Positions 18,495 through 27,307 of a stretch of DNA of 64,000 nt are shown here, piece after piece. A model generated the notes under the pieces. It did not search any database. It had not been told where the DNA came from and worked only from the letters and a program-made list of their open reading frames with translations. Origin of the DNA: Alphaproteobacteria bacterium. GTDB lineage: Bacteria; Pseudomonadota; Alphaproteobacteria; Acetobacterales; Acetobacteraceae. Both the position numbers and the translations under genes were made by a program. The stretch spans positions 118,639-182,638 of the forward strand of contig VGDM01000002.1 in assembly GCA_016869715.1 (NCBI GenBank), given 5' to 3'. Positions within the stretch are counted from its first letter, which is position 1; each line of letters opens with the position of its first letter.

Positions 18495-19523
18495 ATGAAA
18501 AAGGAAATGATCGGCGCGGCGCTTGGCTTTGCCATGACGGCTTTGCTGCCGATGGCGGCGAAGGCGCAGGGCAATCTTTCGGTGTATTGTTCTGTGCAGG
18601 AAGAATGGTGCCGCCCAATGATGGCCGCCTTTGAACGCGCCACCGGCATCAGCGTTGCCATGACGCGCAAAAGCTCTGGCGAGACTCTCACGCAAATTCG
18701 TGCCGAAGCGCAAAACCCGCGCGGCGATGTCTGGTGGGGCGGCACGGGCGATCCGCATATGCAGGCCGGACAGGAGAATCTAACGGTCGAGTATCGTTCA
18801 CCGATGCTCGCGCAATTGCAGCCTTGGGCGGTGCGGCAGGCGGAACAGACCAACTTCCGAACCGTTGGCATTTATGCGGGCGCTTTGGGGTATTCCTTCA
18901 ATGCGCCAGAATTGCAGCGCCGCCGCATTGCAACACCGCGTTGCTGGGCGGATTTGGCGAAGCCAGAATTCCGTGGCGAGGTGCAGGTGGCGGACCCGAA
19001 TACCTCCGGCACTGCCTATACCATGTTGGCGACACTCGTGCAGATCATGGGTGACGAATCGGCTTTCCAATTCCTTCGCGCGCTGCATCGTAATGTCAAT
19101 CAATATACGCGTTCTGGCGCGGCGCCGGCACGTGCAGCAGCGACGGGCGAGACGCTGGTCGGCATCACCTTTCTGCATGATGCAGTCGCGCAAAAAGTGA
19201 CCGGCGCGCCCGTGGAACTGGTCGGCCCCTGTGAGGGCACGGGCTATGAAATCGGGTCAATGTCCATCATTCGCGGCGCACGCAATATCGCCAATGCACG
19301 GCGGTTTTTCGATTGGGCGTTGACAGTGGAGGCCCAGGCGCTTGGGGCGGATGCCAAGGCCTATCAATTGCCCTCCAACCGCAATGCGCCAATCCCGCCG
19401 CAGGCACCGCGCTTCGAAAACGTGCCGCTGATTGATTATGATTTCGCGCGCTGGGGAAGTGCTGAGGAACGCACGCGCTTGATTGACCGTTGGCAGCGCG
19501 AAGTGCGTGCCGGGGCGCGCTGA
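18495..19523 (+). CDS. ABC transporter solute-binding protein (Fe3+/sugar-phosphate type)
   Basis: A 342-residue periplasmic binding protein. ATG 18495 is preceded by GGGAGAGGAA, and the signal peptide MKKEMIGAALGFAMTALLPM ends near AKAQG. The mature start LSVYCSVQEEWCRPMMAAFE and the segments RKSSGETLTQIRAEAQ and DVWWGGTGDPH resemble the FbpA/AfuA group. That group contains ferric-ion binders and also AfuA, which binds sugar phosphates. The Tyr pairs that hold iron are not obvious. Gene order and the upstream phosphatase favour a phosphorylated sugar or inositol ligand; this is inference. Confidence 0.85.
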   Translation: MKKEMIGAALGFAMTALLPMAAKAQGNLSVYCSVQEEWCRPMMAAFERATGISVAMTRKSSGETLTQIRAEAQNPRGDVWWGGTGDPHMQAGQENLTVEYRSPMLAQLQPWAVRQAEQTNFRTVGIYAGALGYSFNAPELQRRRIATPRCWADLAKPEFRGEVQVADPNTSGTAYTMLATLVQIMGDESAFQFLRALHRNVNQYTRSGAAPARAAATGETLVGITFLHDAVAQKVTGAPVELVGPCEGTGYEIGSMSIIRGARNIANARRFFDWALTVEAQALGADAKAYQLPSNRNAPIPPQAPRFENVPLIDYDFARWGSAEERTRLIDRWQREVRAGAR

Positions 19524-19550
19524 GGCAGCACGCGCTGCACAGGGCTTGCC

Positions 19551-21734
19551 TTGGGCTCGTTGAAACTGGCTCGCCTGGCGCTGCTTTGTGCGGCGCTCAG
19601 CTTGCTGTTGCCCTGGCATGGGCTGGAAGACGGCTTCAAGCAATTCCGCGCCTGGCCGCAAGGGGATGCCGCGCCTTTGCCGATGCTGCTCGGCACCGGT
19701 GCGCGCTGGTGGCTTTGGCCGCTGCCTTGCCTTGTGTTTTTGGGTGCTGCCGCTGCACTCGGCAAGCGCGCCCATGCCGCGCTGTTGCTACTGGCTGGCG
19801 GTGGCATCACCTTCTGGATTTTCCTGATGGGGGAAGCCATCGGCTTGCGCGGGCTGGAATGGCAATGGCTCAGCCCCTGGCTAAAGGAGACACCGCCACA
19901 GCCCTCCCTTGGTTGGGGCGCCTTGTTTTTACTCGTTGGCGCGACAGGGTTTCTTGCTTCGGGTTTTGCGGCACTTGGCGGTTTTCGCGGTGATGCCTTC
20001 ATCGCCTTCCTTGTCAGCGGCAGCGGCTTTCTGCTGTTGGTTTTTGTCTTTGCGCCACTCACCACCATTCTTCTCGCCGCGGTTTATGAGGGCAAGGCAT
20101 TTGCGCCCCATGCCTTGGTTGCGCGGCTCTCCGCGCAGGAAGCCTGGAGCCTTGCCTGCCTTTCCACCCATCAGGGCTGCGGTGTGGTGTGGAATACGCT
20201 GCTGCTGGCAACGCTGACGGCGGCGATCTCAACCGCCATTGGCCTGTTCTTCGCGCTGCTTGCGGTGCGTGGCGGCATGCGTGCCACGCCGCTGTTTCGC
20301 GCTATGACCTTGCTGCCGCTGATCACGCCGCCCTTCGTTGTCGCCATGGCGCTGATTGTACTGTTTGGCAGAACGGGCATTGTGACAACGCTGCTGTGGG
20401 AATGGTTCGCCATTCCGCGCAGCCGCTGGATTTATGGCCTGCCCGGCGTACTTTTGGCGCAGGTGCTGGCGCAGGCGCCGATTGCCTTCCTGCTGTTGGA
20501 TGGCGCGTTGCGCGCGATTTCGCCGAGCCTGGAAGAAGCTTCTTCCACTATGGGGGCAAGACGCCTCACTGTATTTCTCACCGTAACCTGGCCTTTGCTG
20601 CGCCCAGCCTTGGCGGCGGCATTCCTGCTCGGTTTTGTTGAATCCCTTGCGGATTTCGGCAATCCGCTTGTGCTGGGGGGCGATTTTGATGTGCTGTCCA
20701 CGCGCATCTTTTTCGCCATTGCCGGCGCGCGGCATGATCCGGGGCGCGCGGCAGCGCTTGCCCTGCTTTTGTTGTTCCTCACTTTTGGCGCTTTTGCACT
20801 GCAGGCGCTTTGGCTTGGTAAGCGGCGCTATACCACCGTCACCGGCAAGGGCGATTCCGGCCTGCCGGCGCCCTTGCCCAAGGGGCTGAACATCACCGCC
20901 GCCGCGATTGTCTGGCCCTGGATGATCTTCACCGCCGTTGTCTATGGCATTATTCTGGTGGGCGGCTTTGTGCATGATATTGGCCGCGGTGACATGAGCT
21001 TTACCTGGCGGCATTTGATCACCGCCTTTGAAGTGGAATGGCGGGATGGCATGGCGCTGCGCGGTTCTGCCTGGGATAGCCTGCTCACCACGCTGGAAGT
21101 CGCGGCCATTTCGGCGCCACTGACGGCTGGGCTTGGCATCTTGCTCGCGTGGCTGATTGCGCGGCAGGAATTTCGTGGCCGGCGCCTGCTGGAATTTATG
21201 ACCATGCTGTCCTTTGCCATCCCGGGCACGGTGGTGGGCGTTTCCTACATCATGGCCTTCAACGTGCCGCCGGTGGAACTGACCGGCACGGCGCTGATCC
21301 TCATTCTCTGTTTTGTGTTCCGCAATCTGCCGGTCGGTGTGCGCGGCGGCATTGCTGCCCTGGCGCAAATTGACCGATCCCTTGATGAAGCCAGCGCCAC
21401 CATGGGCGCAAGTGCGCTGCAAACGCTCCGCCGCGTTATTCTCCCCCTGATGCGCCCGGCGATCATCACCGCACTCGCCTTCAGTTTTGTCCATGCCATG
21501 ACAGCGGTTTCGGCCGTGATCTTCCTGGTCTCCGCGCGGCATAACCTTGCCACTGTCTATATTGTGGGCCGTGTGGAGGCGGGTGAAATGGCACTCGCCA
21601 TCGCCTATTCCACCGCGCTGATCCTGATCATGCTGGCCGTAGTGATCGGTATCGAAAAACTCGTGGGACGCACCGAGATTGCGCGCCGCGCCGGTGGCGC
21701 GCCAGCACCCACGCAGACCAGGGCAGGAGCCTAA
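19551..21734 (+). CDS. ABC transporter permease, fused two-domain (FbpB type)
   Basis: A 727-residue inner-membrane protein with two consecutive permease domains. An unusual N-terminal block of four or so helices (residues about 5-175) precedes them. The EAA coupling loops are visible as LEEASSTMGARRLTVFLTV (first domain) and LDEASATMGASALQTLRRV (second), both contacting the ATPase. The fused design is typical of FbpB/AfuB. The start is a TTG at 19551 or 19560; no ATG fits. It begins 27 bp after the binding protein and ends one base before the ATPase start. Confidence 0.88.
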   Translation: MGSLKLARLALLCAALSLLLPWHGLEDGFKQFRAWPQGDAAPLPMLLGTGARWWLWPLPCLVFLGAAAALGKRAHAALLLLAGGGITFWIFLMGEAIGLRGLEWQWLSPWLKETPPQPSLGWGALFLLVGATGFLASGFAALGGFRGDAFIAFLVSGSGFLLLVFVFAPLTTILLAAVYEGKAFAPHALVARLSAQEAWSLACLSTHQGCGVVWNTLLLATLTAAISTAIGLFFALLAVRGGMRATPLFRAMTLLPLITPPFVVAMALIVLFGRTGIVTTLLWEWFAIPRSRWIYGLPGVLLAQVLAQAPIAFLLLDGALRAISPSLEEASSTMGARRLTVFLTVTWPLLRPALAAAFLLGFVESLADFGNPLVLGGDFDVLSTRIFFAIAGARHDPGRAAALALLLLFLTFGAFALQALWLGKRRYTTVTGKGDSGLPAPLPKGLNITAAAIVWPWMIFTAVVYGIILVGGFVHDIGRGDMSFTWRHLITAFEVEWRDGMALRGSAWDSLLTTLEVAAISAPLTAGLGILLAWLIARQEFRGRRLLEFMTMLSFAIPGTVVGVSYIMAFNVPPVELTGTALILILCFVFRNLPVGVRGGIAALAQIDRSLDEASATMGASALQTLRRVILPLMRPAIITALAFSFVHAMTAVSAVIFLVSARHNLATVYIVGRVEAGEMALAIAYSTALILIMLAVVIGIEKLVGRTEIARRAGGAPAPTQTRAGA

Positions 21735-21735
21735 C

Positions 21736-22809
21736 ATGAGCGCGAATGCCATTTTTTTCGATAAGGTGACAAAAAGCTTTGGCACCGTCCGCGCGGTGGA
21801 TGAGGTAAGCCTCAGCATCCCGCGTGGTGCCCTGGTGACGCTGCTTGGGCCATCGGGTTGCGGCAAGACCACAACGTTACGCTTGATTGCTGGCCTGGAA
21901 TTGCCCAATGCCGGCAGCATCATGATTGAAGAGCGTGATGTGACGCGCTTGGCGGCCGCTGAGCGGCGCATCGCCATGGTGTTCCAATCCTATGCGCTGT
22001 TTCCGCATATGAATGTGCTGGAAAACGTGGCGTACGGTCTGGTGGTGCAGGGTGCGCGCAAGGCCTCGGCTGAAGCGGATGCGCTTGCCATGCTGAAAAT
22101 CCTGGGGCTGGAAGGCTTGGGGCAGCGCCTGCCGGCGGAACTTTCCGGCGGGCAGCAGCAAAGGGTCGCGGTGGCGCGCGCCTTGGTATTGCGCCCGCAA
22201 GTGCTGCTGTTTGATGAACCCTTATCCAACCTGGACGCGCGGTTGCGCCGGCAAGTGCGCGAAGATATCCGCGATTTGCAGAAGCGCCTTGGCCTGACGG
22301 TGGTTTATGTCACGCATGACCAGCAGGAAGCGCTTGCGGTTTCCGATCTTGTTTGCGTCATGCGCGCGGGCAGGATTGCGCAAATGGGCACGCCGCGGGA
22401 GCTTTATGACGAACCAGCCGATGCCTTCATCGCCGATTTCATGGGGGAGGCGAATGTGCTGCAAGGCGAGGTGCTTGGCCCTGGGCGTATCGCGCTGGCG
22501 GGTGTCGCGCTTGAAACGAGGCTCCGCCCTTATCCGCCCGGCGCAGCCTTAATCGCGATCCGGCCCGAAGCGGTCACCCTGCATACGGAAGGGGAGGGGC
22601 TCCCTGGGCAGATTAAGCGGGCGGCATTCTTGGGCCAGACGCATGAATATGAAGTTGCGACATCAGCCGGGCAGATGTTCGTGGTTGCACCAGCGGGGAC
22701 GGCAGAATTCGTGCCAGGCGATGATGTGCGGTGCCGCGTGGAAAGGGCCATACCATTGCAGGGCGCGCCTAGAGCAGATCACGTTCAGATGGAAATTCTG
22801 AACACGTGA
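21736..22809 (+). CDS. ABC transporter ATP-binding protein (FbpC/PotA type)
   Basis: A 357-residue ATPase for the importer above. Walker A GPSGCGKTT (about residue 38), Q-loop VFQSYALFPH, signature LSGGQQQRVAVARA, Walker B LLFDEPLSNLDARL, switch VTHD, then a C-terminal TOBE-like domain. ATG 21736 follows the permease stop by one base. The last residues (HVQMEILNT) and the TGA at 22807 are encoded inside a dispersed palindromic repeat (22769-22876), so the native C-terminus was replaced or extended when that repeat arrived. Confidence 0.92.
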   Translation: MSANAIFFDKVTKSFGTVRAVDEVSLSIPRGALVTLLGPSGCGKTTTLRLIAGLELPNAGSIMIEERDVTRLAAAERRIAMVFQSYALFPHMNVLENVAYGLVVQGARKASAEADALAMLKILGLEGLGQRLPAELSGGQQQRVAVARALVLRPQVLLFDEPLSNLDARLRRQVREDIRDLQKRLGLTVVYVTHDQQEALAVSDLVCVMRAGRIAQMGTPRELYDEPADAFIADFMGEANVLQGEVLGPGRIALAGVALETRLRPYPPGAALIAIRPEAVTLHTEGEGLPGQIKRAAFLGQTHEYEVATSAGQMFVVAPAGTAEFVPGDDVRCRVERAIPLQGAPRADHVQMEILNT

Positions 22810-22876
22810 AGATGCCAGAAAAATGGAGAAGTAGAGCGCGTTGCGTGAACCCATGTGAACGCAACATGCTCTAAAC
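22769..22876. repeat. dispersed palindromic repeat, copy 2, with terminal inverted ends
   Basis: About 108 bases bounded by inverted TAGAGCA and TGCTCTA. It contains the hairpins GTTCAGATGGAAATTCTGAAC and GTTGCGTGAACC/CATGTGAACGCAAC also found at 10941-11043. The left third overlaps the end of the ABC ATPase gene and supplies its stop codon. Size, terminal inverted ends and two copies resemble a MITE or REP-type element. Confidence 0.85.
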
Positions 22877-22886
22877 CCAAGCTGCT

Positions 22887-23749
22887 TCAGATCTTCAGAT
22901 CCTGCAGCGATGCTTCCACTTCCAAGAAGCTTGGCATCAGATCGGTCGGTACCATCTTGCGCCCGGTCTCCACCGCCACCTGCGGCGCATTGCCGTGCAG
23001 ATGCGCGACCAGCACGGCGCGGGTCACCTCATAATATTTCGCCTCTTCCTCAATCACGGCCTTGAGGTGCGCGGCGAAAAGGTCCGACCAGACCATAGGA
23101 TAGGAAGACACCAAGAAAGGTGCCGACCAAGGCGCTGCCGATCATCCTGCCGAGGATGGCTGGCGGCGGATCAATGGATGCCATGGTCTTGATCACGCCC
23201 CTGACGGCGGCGACGATCCCAAGTGCCGGTAGCGCATCAGCCATGCTTTGCCGCGCATGGGCGCTATGTAATTCCTCTTCCTTCATTTTTTCAATTCGCG
23301 TTCCATCACATCGTCAATAAAATGCGGGTCATCGGTATTCATCCCAACCATGCGAAGGTAATCGCAAATAATCGCAACCGTGTGGCGATCCTTTAGGATA
23401 TTCAGGAATTTTTGGAACGCCGCGCTTTCCTCGGGCTTTTCGATATGCAGTTCAATCGCCATCGGTCCCTTGGTCCGCGCCAGACGCACCGGCCAGAACA
23501 ATAGGCTCAGCTATTCCATATAATTCTTGCGTTTATATTTACCGCAATTCAGGAATTTGCCCACACCGCCGAAGAGGTGCTTCACCTCCGAAAGGCTGTT
23601 GGCCATGAGCAGCGCACCAAAGGCGGCACCACCAACGATGGCGAATTCGAAGGGTTGGGCCAACAGGATGATGTCATCTTGCCGCCAGCGAGCATATAGC
23701 CGCGGAAGACGCAGACCAGAACGAAAATGAAACCCGTGATCGAGATCAT
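22887..23749 (-). pseudogene. motA: flagellar stator protein MotA, broken
   Basis: Pieces of MotA follow one another in different frames. ATG 23749 opens ISITGFIFVLVCVF; after a shift come AQPFEFAIVGGAAFGALLMA and KHLFGGVGKF; a TAG interrupts after KNYME; then LARTKGPMAIELHIEKPEES and FIDDVMERELKK; a shift at an A6 run; MADALPALGIVAAV and IGSALVGTFLGVFLSYGL; a shift at a T5 run; finally HLKAVIEEEAKYYEVTRAVL to LEVEASLQDLKI. At least one nonsense and three frameshifts. MotA would form the proton channel of the flagellar motor with MotB. No functional product is possible. Confidence 0.92.
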
Positions 23750-24803
23750 GAGCGTGGCGTCTCCGGCGTCTGCCTGATCAGCGTGATGGACACACGCTGA
23801 TTGGCGGCGGCGGTCGGTCGTTCGGGGATCAACAGGTCACGCTCCGTATGACCTGCCAGGTTTCTGATGCGATTATCCGCAACACCTGCATCAATCAGCA
23901 GGCTGCGTGAGACATTGGCGCGTTCGGTTGAAAGATCCCAATTGCTGCGCTCACCACCACCGCGGAAGGGAGTCGATTCGGTATGGCCCGCAATGCTGAT
24001 GGCGTTGGGCAGACGTTGGATCACCTGCGCCACGCGGAGTAAAAGGGCGCGTGCGCGATCATTCGGTGCTGCGCCGCCGAGTGCGAACATCGGCTGACGA
24101 TCCGCGTCCACCAATTGAATGCGCATGCCCTCCGGCGTTTGTTCAATTAGCAATTGGCGGTTTAGTTCAGCAAGCGCTGGGTCAGATTGGATCGCTTCGC
24201 GGATTTGTTGGGCTGCGGCTTCAAAAGCCTCGCGTTCGCGCCGCGCCAATTCCTGGCACAGCTCAACTTCGCCGGCATTTTCCGGCCGCTGTTCAGGGGA
24301 AGGTTCTGCGGCGGGTCCGCCGCGCGGTTGTGCGGGCCCCGCCAGCGCACCGGGGGGCGAGCGGATTGTAAGGCGCGCAGTTTTGCATCTTCCTGACCAA
24401 TAGGGTCTTCGCGCCGCGGCACAGGTTCGGCTGGCGTGCGGCTATCATCTTCTTCAATATCCATCACAACGGGCCGCTTGCCTGGTTGCACTTCGATGGT
24501 GCCGGTGGTGGACACGAGCGGCACCTGGTCATTGAGAGTCTGGCCGCCAAAAGGCCGTCCGGTGCCAGATTCGGCGCGGGACATTACATTGGTCGGGTTA
24601 AAGTCATCGGCGATGCCGCGGCGCTGTTCTTCCGTTGTTGCATGGATCAGCCACATCAGCAGGAAGAAGGCCATCATCGCCGTCACAAAATCGGCATAGG
24701 CCGCCTTTCAGGCGCCGCCGTGATGCGCGTGCCCGCCCCCGTCTTTCCTTTTGACGATGATCGGTTCACCGCCACTCTGCGAGCCTCTTCCCTCGCGCGC
24801 CAT
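23746..24803 (-). pseudogene. motB: flagellar stator protein MotB, broken
   Basis: ATG 24803 begins MAREGRGSQSGGEPIIVKRK; at the conserved GGAWK position the Trp codon has become TGA. The same frame goes on with YADFVTAMMAFFLLMWLIHA, the transmembrane helix with the proton-binding Asp. A frameshift near 24300 is needed to reach the OmpA-like peptidoglycan-binding part (ISIAGHTESTPFRGGGERSN, VADNRIRNLAGHTERDLL). The stop overlaps the motA start (ATGA), so the order is motB-motA, the reverse of the usual order. Confidence 0.92.
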
Positions 24804-24911
24804 GACAGATCGTATAGCCCCTAAAGCCTAATTCCCGCTAACATAGTATGGCCTTATTGCCGAAAGGCCAGAGCGACGGAAGGGACGCGGCGTGGTTTTG
24901 AGACTTGTTTC

Positions 24912-25796
24912 ATGAATTCCCCCATTTGCGCCGCCCAAGAGTCGGTCCCGGTGGAACCTTTCCTCATCAAGCGGCCGGAACGGCAGACCATCCCCCTGGT
25001 CTTCGCATCCCCGCATTCGGGCCAGCGATATCCGGACCAACTGCTTTTGGATACACGGATGGATTCGCTCGCGCTCCGCCGGAGTGAGGATTCCTTCGTT
25101 GATGAACTCTTTGCCGCCGCCCCTGCCCATGGCGCGCCGCTGATCGCGGCTTCCTTCGCGCGCGTTTGGTGCGATGTGAACCGGGAGGCCTGGGAATTGG
25201 ACCCGGCCATGTTCACCGAACCCCTGCCGCCCTGGGTCAATAGCGCGAGCCCCAGGGTGGGCGCCGGGCTTGGCACGCTCGCGCGGATCGTCACCGGGGG
25301 TGAGCAAATCTACCGCCGCAAACTAAGCTTTGCCGAGGCCGAGGCGCGCATTCGCGCTTGTTGGGAACCCTATCACGCGGCCCTGGCAGCGCTGCTGGCC
25401 GAAACCCGCGCGCGGTTCGGCTTTTGTCTGCTGATTGATTGCCATTCTATGCCGGGTCATCCGGCGCATCTCGCGAACCCCCCACATTTTGTGTTGGGCG
25501 ACGCCCATGGCACAGCATGTACGCCGCGTGCAGCAAGGCTGGTGGAAGAAACCCTGATGGGTCTTGGGTATAAGGTCCGGCGTAATGACCCCTATGCCGG
25601 GGGCTTCGTCACCCGCTACTATGGACGCCCCCGCGAGGCGACTCATGCGCTGCAAATTGAGGTGGCGCGGACATTGTATATGGATGAAACCCGGATTGAA
25701 CGCCTGCCAGGCTTTGGACCGCTCCGGCGCGATATGACCAGCCTGATTGAAAGTCTGACGCGGGTGGATTGGGACTTCCTCTCCCCAGGCCAATAA
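24912..25796 (+). CDS. N-formylglutamate amidohydrolase family protein
   Basis: A 294-residue zinc hydrolase-like protein. Conserved motifs: ASPHSGQRYP (about residue 35), WCDVNREAWELDP, LLIDCHSMPG and LQIEVARTLYMDE. Family members cleave N-formylglutamate in histidine breakdown (HutG), yet many homologues occur without hut genes, as here. No export signal, so cytosolic. It is intact and lies between the dead motB and a dead lytic transglycosylase gene. The ribosome site before ATG 24912 is weak. Confidence 0.88.
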   Translation: MNSPICAAQESVPVEPFLIKRPERQTIPLVFASPHSGQRYPDQLLLDTRMDSLALRRSEDSFVDELFAAAPAHGAPLIAASFARVWCDVNREAWELDPAMFTEPLPPWVNSASPRVGAGLGTLARIVTGGEQIYRRKLSFAEAEARIRACWEPYHAALAALLAETRARFGFCLLIDCHSMPGHPAHLANPPHFVLGDAHGTACTPRAARLVEETLMGLGYKVRRNDPYAGGFVTRYYGRPREATHALQIEVARTLYMDETRIERLPGFGPLRRDMTSLIESLTRVDWDFLSPGQ

Positions 25797-25802
25797 GCAG
25801 AG

Positions 25803-25835
25803 AAAAAAAGGGCGACGCCCGAGAGCGCCGCCAAG
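25803..25835 (-). terminator. possible minus-strand intrinsic terminator
   Basis: Read on the minus strand, a GC-rich hairpin (GGCG paired with CGCC, or the tighter GGGC/GCCC) is followed by seven T. It could end minus-strand transcripts coming from the methyltransferase operon. The stem is short. The rest of 25836-26027 shows no gene. Confidence 0.3.
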
Positions 25836-26027
25836 TTTAGGGAGGAAACGTCCAAGAATGTACAGTAGAAACCTCTGTACGAGGCAAATATGGGAACCAC
25901 CCTCCCGCATTGCAAGATATTTTTTGCAGTGCAGCAAAGTGGGTTTTTGCAATATCAACCAAAGGTTTCTTGTCTGGTCGCTGGCTGCCGATGGTAAATC
26001 TGGCACGCGGCTTGCCCAGGACGACCC

Positions 26028-26808
26028 GTGCTGCTGGTCCGCGCCTTCCTGCCGAACCTTTCGCGCGATCTGGCGCTGCTTGGCGCTGTGCTGCTCCCTT
26101 TGGCGCTTTGGCCGCTGACGGCCACGGCGCAATTGATGCCCGCCAGGGGCTTCAGCGAAGGGCATTTGTGCCGCACCGCGATTTCTGAGGCCAATCGCAG
26201 CGCCAATCTGCCGCGCGCCTTGCTCCAGGCCATTGGCCGGGTTGAATCCGGCCGGCACAACCCCGATACCGGCCATTTGGCCCCCTGGCCCTGGCCCATC
26301 AATGCGGAGGGGGGAGGGCTAATATTTCCCAACGCGAAAGGCAGCCATTGCCCATGTGCGGCAATGGCAGGCGCGCGGTGTGCGCATCATTGATGTCGGC
26401 TGCATGCAGGTGAATTTGCACCATCACCCCAATGCCTTTGCCTCGCTTGAACAGGCTTTCGACCCTTCGACCGATGCGCGCTATGCGGCGCGCTTCCTGA
26501 CCGACTTGAATGGCGGGCGGGCGGATTGGCGCCAGGCGGCGGGGCATCACCATTCGCAAACGCCCGAAAGGGCGGGGCCTTACGGGGAAAAGGTGCTGGC
26601 TGCCTGGGAACAGGAAGCACGCAATGCCGGCGATAGCTCGGCCGAGGCGCTGGTGCTGGCGCGATTGCGTGCCGGCTTGGGCGATGTGGCACTGGCGAGT
26701 GCCGCCGGGATTTCGCTCAGCAACCGGGCGGAACGCGCGCAAATCATCCCGCTTGCCGGTGGCGGGGTGGCGGCTTGGCAGTGGGGGGCTCACCAAGGCG
26801 TGGGCTGA
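26028..26808 (+). pseudogene. lytic transglycosylase (SLT-like), frameshifted
   Basis: GTG 26028 opens a signal peptide (ALLGAVLLPLALWPLTATAQ) and the catalytic region with the Glu motif ALLQAIGRVESGRHNP. After about 26310 the frame is lost at a G-rich run (GGGGGGAGGG) and the homology goes on in another frame with VRQWQARGVRIIDVGCMQVN, NAFASLEQAFDPSTD and AARFLTDL, ending at 26808. One frameshift separates the halves. The intact enzyme would cut peptidoglycan glycan strands in the periplasm, as needed for envelope machines including flagella. Confidence 0.85.
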
Positions 26809-26971
26809 ATGCTTATCGTTCTGCGCCGATCCATGCCGTGAGCCGGCCGATGGTGGTGGCGCAGGCCGGGCCGGGGAGGATGCTGCGCTAGGTTTCAGGT
26901 GTCCCGCAAGGTTACGATCAGCGGTGTATGATCTGGTGACCACGCCTTGGCAGACGGGCCGCGCGACCCGT

Positions 26972-27307
26972 TCATCTGGCCCTGATGCCTCGAGGAAGCG
27001 CGCCGAAATGGCGCAGCAGAGGGCTCCAATTCATGCGGAGATGGGACGCGGCAGCAGCCGTGAAAAGGATTGAGGAGACAAGGTGCAGGTGGCTCCAGAC
27101 CTTATAATCAATGCCAAGGAAGCCGCCGGTCGTGGCCTCCTCCTGCGGTACGTCGTGCCAAGCGAAAAGGCCGAGCCCTGAAACCACCATGACCACGAGC
27201 CCGATGGCGAGGAAGACGCCCGCCCAACGCCGGATGCGCGTGACCCTGATAGCGGCGCCATTCTGGCCCGGTTGGCGCGTCGATGATGATTCCACCTCAA
27301 TGCTCAT
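26972..27307 (-). CDS. small membrane protein, DUF4405/cytochrome-b-like
   Basis: A 111-residue protein with two clear transmembrane helices (AGVFLAIGLVVMVVSGLGLF and LHLVSSILFTAAAASHL). Histidines in WSHLHLVSS and AASHLRMNW lie at helix ends and could bind haem as in DUF4405 proteins. Its ATG overlaps the stop of the methyltransferase gene upstream (TATGA), so the two are co-translated. Function not established. Confidence 0.72.
   Translation of the reverse strand: MSIEVESSSTRQPGQNGAAIRVTRIRRWAGVFLAIGLVVMVVSGLGLFAWHDVPQEEATTGGFLGIDYKVWSHLHLVSSILFTAAAASHLRMNWSPLLRHFGALPRGIRAR

Noticed and set aside
20229..21977. Long minus-strand open frame (582 codons) through the permease gene
   Set aside because: It is the antisense shadow of the fused permease; composition is His/Gln/Arg-rich and no domain motif appears.
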